Shown here piece by piece: positions 62,569 to 64,000 of a DNA stretch of 64,000 bases. Made by a program: the position numbers and the translations under genes. Origin of the DNA: Paraburkholderia edwinii (GTDB lineage Bacteria > Pseudomonadota > Gammaproteobacteria > Burkholderiales > Burkholderiaceae); the NCBI RefSeq assembly GCF_019428685.1, contig NZ_CP080096.1, forward strand, positions 2,170,001 to 2,234,000, written 5' to 3'. Positions within the stretch are counted from its first letter, which is position 1, and every line of letters begins with the position of its first letter. The notes under the pieces are model-generated. The model saw only the letters and a list, made by a program, of their open reading frames with translations, had not been told where the DNA came from and ran no database searches.

Positions 62569-62693
62569 GGTTGCACAAGTGATCTGATTCAATGGCAAAC
62601 AGGTCGGACCGTCGACGACAGAACCTGCGCGGACTTAGGGCTTTCGAAGCCGTGGATATATGAAGGCGTCGTCGGGCGAAATCCATTGGGGCC
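62569..62693 (+). ncRNA. Candidate guide (bridge/seek) RNA of element B
   Basis: This 125-nt segment starts 45 nt after the transposase stop and is the same length as the element A segment. Stems: CAATGG (62590-62595) / CCATTG (62683-62688); CGACGAC (62613-62619) / GTCGTCG (62668-62674), extended by a T-G wobble; GGCTT-TCG-AAGCC hairpin (62639-62651). Compared with element A, all three stems change on both sides so that pairing is kept. The unpaired parts between them differ, as expected for target- and donor-specific loops. Confidence 0.7.
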
Positions 62694-62775
62694 AGGCACA
62701 ACCCTGCCATCAACAGGCCGAATGTATATATGCAATCCAGCATCTGTTCGCTGTAGACCAGATCATTTGGCAAAC

Positions 62776-62788
62776 GGGACGAGGCCAT
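62776..62788 (+). repeat. Right subterminal inverted repeat of element B
   Basis: GGGACGAGGCCAT, the exact complement of 61410-61422. Confidence 0.85.
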
Positions 62789-62839
62789 GTATAAGTCCGC
62801 AACCACCCTCCTCGCCACTCACAAAAATGCCTTGCAAAT

Positions 62840-62852
62840 GGGAGGCGACCAT
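62840..62852 (+). repeat. Right subterminal inverted repeat of element A
   Basis: GGGAGGCGACCAT, the exact complement of 60109-60121. Confidence 0.85.
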
Positions 62853-62858
62853 ATAAGT

Positions 62859-62897
62859 AATGTCTGGTTTGGGCCAGTTAGAAATGTCCGGTTCGGG
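62859..62897. repeat. Short direct repeat, possible end of another IS
   Basis: AATGTCTGGTTTGGG (62859-62873) and AATGTCCGGTTCGGG (62883-62897) differ at two of 15 positions with a 24-bp period. Repeated ends of this kind resemble IS21-type termini, but no transposase remains beside it. Element A ends right next to it. Confidence 0.35.
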
Positions 62898-63040
62898 GCT
62901 CCGCGAGGCGCATGCTGTGGCGCGCGTACACGACGGAGTCTGTGATGAACGCGCGGATTGCTCGCTGAGGTCTCTCGCATAGTGCTTCGTAGCAAATGCG
63001 TGGACGAACACCGCGCGCCCCACAGTCGACGCAGGAACGC

Positions 63041-63484
63041 ATCGCGGTCCATGGATTTTCATCGAATGGGCGTAAGGAGTTGCGGTATGTGCGTTTCAAG
63101 GAATTCGGCGCGCGATACGACGACGAACAGAGAGAACGGCTCGAAACCGTGCGCCCGGCCTGGTCGACCCGTTTCGGCGCTGCCCTACGTCACGCCGGCG
63201 AATGCATCGCGCAAGAAGACCGCTCGTTAAAGTTCATTATTCTGGTTACAGACGGTGAGCCGTTCGACATCGACGTGTTCGATTCGCGCTATCTGATCGA
63301 AGACGCCCGTCATGCCGTGCGTACGCTGGCCGCGCGTGGAATACGGGCTCGCTGTATCGGCGTCGAATCTGGCGAACACACAGCAATCAGAAAAATTTTC
63401 GGTCCCGCGAATGCAGTAACCGTCGTACGGAGTTCACGGCTTAAAGACACGCTATCGAAGATGCTCGAAGAGCTGGCAGCGTAG
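63041..63484 (+). pseudogene. Fragment of a CbbO/NorD-type VWA-domain protein
   Basis: Only the C-terminal part of a von Willebrand A domain is left: IAVHGFSSNGRKELRYVRFK, then RPAWSTRFGAALRHAGECIA, FIILVTDGEPFDIDVFDSRY and LIEDARHAVRTLAARGIRAR. TDGEPxDIDV and RYLIEDARHAV are typical of CbbO/NorD proteins, which act with a MoxR-type ATPase to activate Rubisco or nitric-oxide reductase. The N-terminal several hundred residues and the MIDAS DxSxS start are missing, and no ATPase is adjacent. The break lies next to the IS cluster, which probably caused it. Confidence 0.75.
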
Positions 63485-63720
63485 CGGTCAACCTGGTCGG
63501 ACGATGAGCCGGTGGTTTGTCACCCGGCATGACGAGAGCTTGCAAGGTGTTGGAATGGTTCGCATGCGGCGGTGGCCTGAATCGCTGCAATGGTGACGCT
63601 CAAGGCATGCAAGTAACATCTGAATTGCCTCGAATTCAAGTTCAACTCATTCCAAAAGTCTGTGTTAAGTTTTTGTCCTTCATCGCGGTATCCGCACTAC
63701 TTTTGACACGAGGGACTAAC

Positions 63721-64000
63721 ATGAAAACCGCTTCATCACGGACGATTCAGATTGGTCGTGCGTGCGCTCGGACGCCCCGACTACATCTACCAGCAGGTTG
63801 AACTTAGTCTGCGCAACCTTAAGGTTGAGGCGTTAGACCTTTGGCAGCTTCACGACGTCGATGCAAACGTACCGATCGAAGAAACACTCGGTGCAGCGGC
63901 GCGGCTGCAAGAACAAGGCAAGATCAAGGATATCGGGCTGAGCAATGTGACGTTGGAGCAGATCGAGCGCGCACGCAAGGTGGTCGAAATCGTCAGCGTG
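63721..64000 (+). pseudogene. Aldo/keto reductase gene with an internal deletion (runs off the window)
   Basis: ATG 63721 follows GAGGG and reads MKTASSRTIQIG, the usual N-terminus of a pyridoxal-reductase-like aldo/keto reductase. About ninety codons (catalytic Asp, Tyr and Lys region) are then missing. From about 63770 a different frame resumes with GRPDYIYQQVELSLRNLKVE, ALDLWQLHDVD, LQEQGKIKDIGLSNVTLEQI and RARKVVEIVSV up to the window end. Deletion and frame change make this copy non-functional. The remainder lies beyond 64000. Confidence 0.78.

Larger units (their letters stand above)
61403..62791 (+). mobile_element. IS1111-group (IS110 family) element B, intact, nested in A
   Basis: It is bounded by perfect 13-bp subterminal inverted repeats at 61410-61422 and 62776-62788, with the ends placed 7 bp and 3 bp outside them. 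It contains an intact 338-residue transposase and a 125-nt guide-RNA-like segment. It sits inside the 3' non-coding part of element A. No target duplication is obvious, as expected for this family. The exact ends are uncertain by a few bases. Confidence 0.82.
60102..62855 (+). mobile_element. IS1111-group (IS110 family) element A, interrupted by element B
   Basis: The outer element is bounded by perfect 13-bp subterminal inverted repeats at 60109-60121 and 62840-62852. The ends are placed 7 bp outside the left and 3 bp outside the right repeat, as is usual in this group. It has a frameshifted transposase (60210-61228) and a guide-RNA-like segment (61248-61372). Its 3' non-coding part is split by element B: the leftover pieces (about 61373-61402 and 62792-62839) add up to about the length of the same part in B. 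Subterminal rather than terminal repeats and non-coding sequence after the transposase point to the IS1111 group. Confidence 0.8.

Noticed and set aside
62763..63062. Minus-strand frame over 62763-63062 as a transposase remnant
   Set aside because: The translation shows no transposase motif; only the short repeat at 62859-62897 suggests an IS end.

Overview
The window (about 62-65% G+C, dense, long genes, strong GGAG-type ribosome binding sites) looks like a chromosomal segment of a Burkholderiaceae bacterium, most likely Paraburkholderia, Caballeronia or Burkholderia. Supporting signs are the DUF4148 protein, a short H-NS-family protein with a C-terminal YRD..G..W motif, many LysR regulators each next to a small metabolic gene set, and a B-family DNA polymerase II. 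No rRNA, tRNA or CRISPR array was seen.

Layout. 1-10700: the 5' part of an AspT-type antiporter (minus), then a plus-strand run of DUF3141 (PhaC-like) protein, phosphate acetyltransferase, acetate kinase and FabI, followed by an RRM-like protein, an unknown protein, an SDR, a Usp-like protein and a PTS-IIA-like protein. This set suggests acetyl-phosphate, acyl and storage-polymer metabolism. 10700-19430: metaxin-type GST, a periplasmic molybdenum aldehyde oxidoreductase (paoABC type), a LysR regulator, a HAD phosphatase, a pirin with an altered metal site and a DUF4148 protein. 19670-24610: LysR / SDR / AtzH-like / MHS transporter / class II aldolase genes. 24720-28990: a lone flagellin gene, a protein built from nine 42-residue HEAT/ARM-like repeats that resemble the SKWP repeats of Ralstonia type III effectors, and an AraC regulator. 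29080-36220: orphan FixJ-type response regulator, cupin protein, LysR, esterase, YcaC-like hydrolase, LysR and a berberine-bridge-enzyme-like oxidase.

36320-41670: a compact operon (VOC protein, MFS carrier, MmgE/PrpD protein) facing a GntR/UTRA regulator across an intergenic region with a perfect 28-bp palindrome, then H-NS-like and NUDIX genes. 41710-46440: a complete four-gene sugar-type ABC importer. 46820-59980: DNA polymerase II, Nramp transporter, CBS-BON protein, AI-2E family transporter, a single-chain ACP / acyl-AMP ligase / PlsC acyltransferase behind a structured leader, a UPF0114 membrane protein, an alpha/beta hydrolase, and a LemA-TPM-TPM operon.

60100-64000 is degraded accessory DNA. 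One IS1111-group (IS110 family) element with a frameshifted transposase has a second, intact IS1111-group element inserted in its 3' non-coding part; both pairs of 13-bp subterminal inverted repeats are visible. Downstream of each transposase lies a 125-nt non-coding segment. The two segments are partly identical in sequence and share three stems with compensatory base changes. They are strong candidates for the guide (bridge/seek) RNAs of these elements, and I rate this the most interesting observation in the window. A CbbO/NorD VWA-domain fragment and an internally deleted aldo/keto reductase gene follow.
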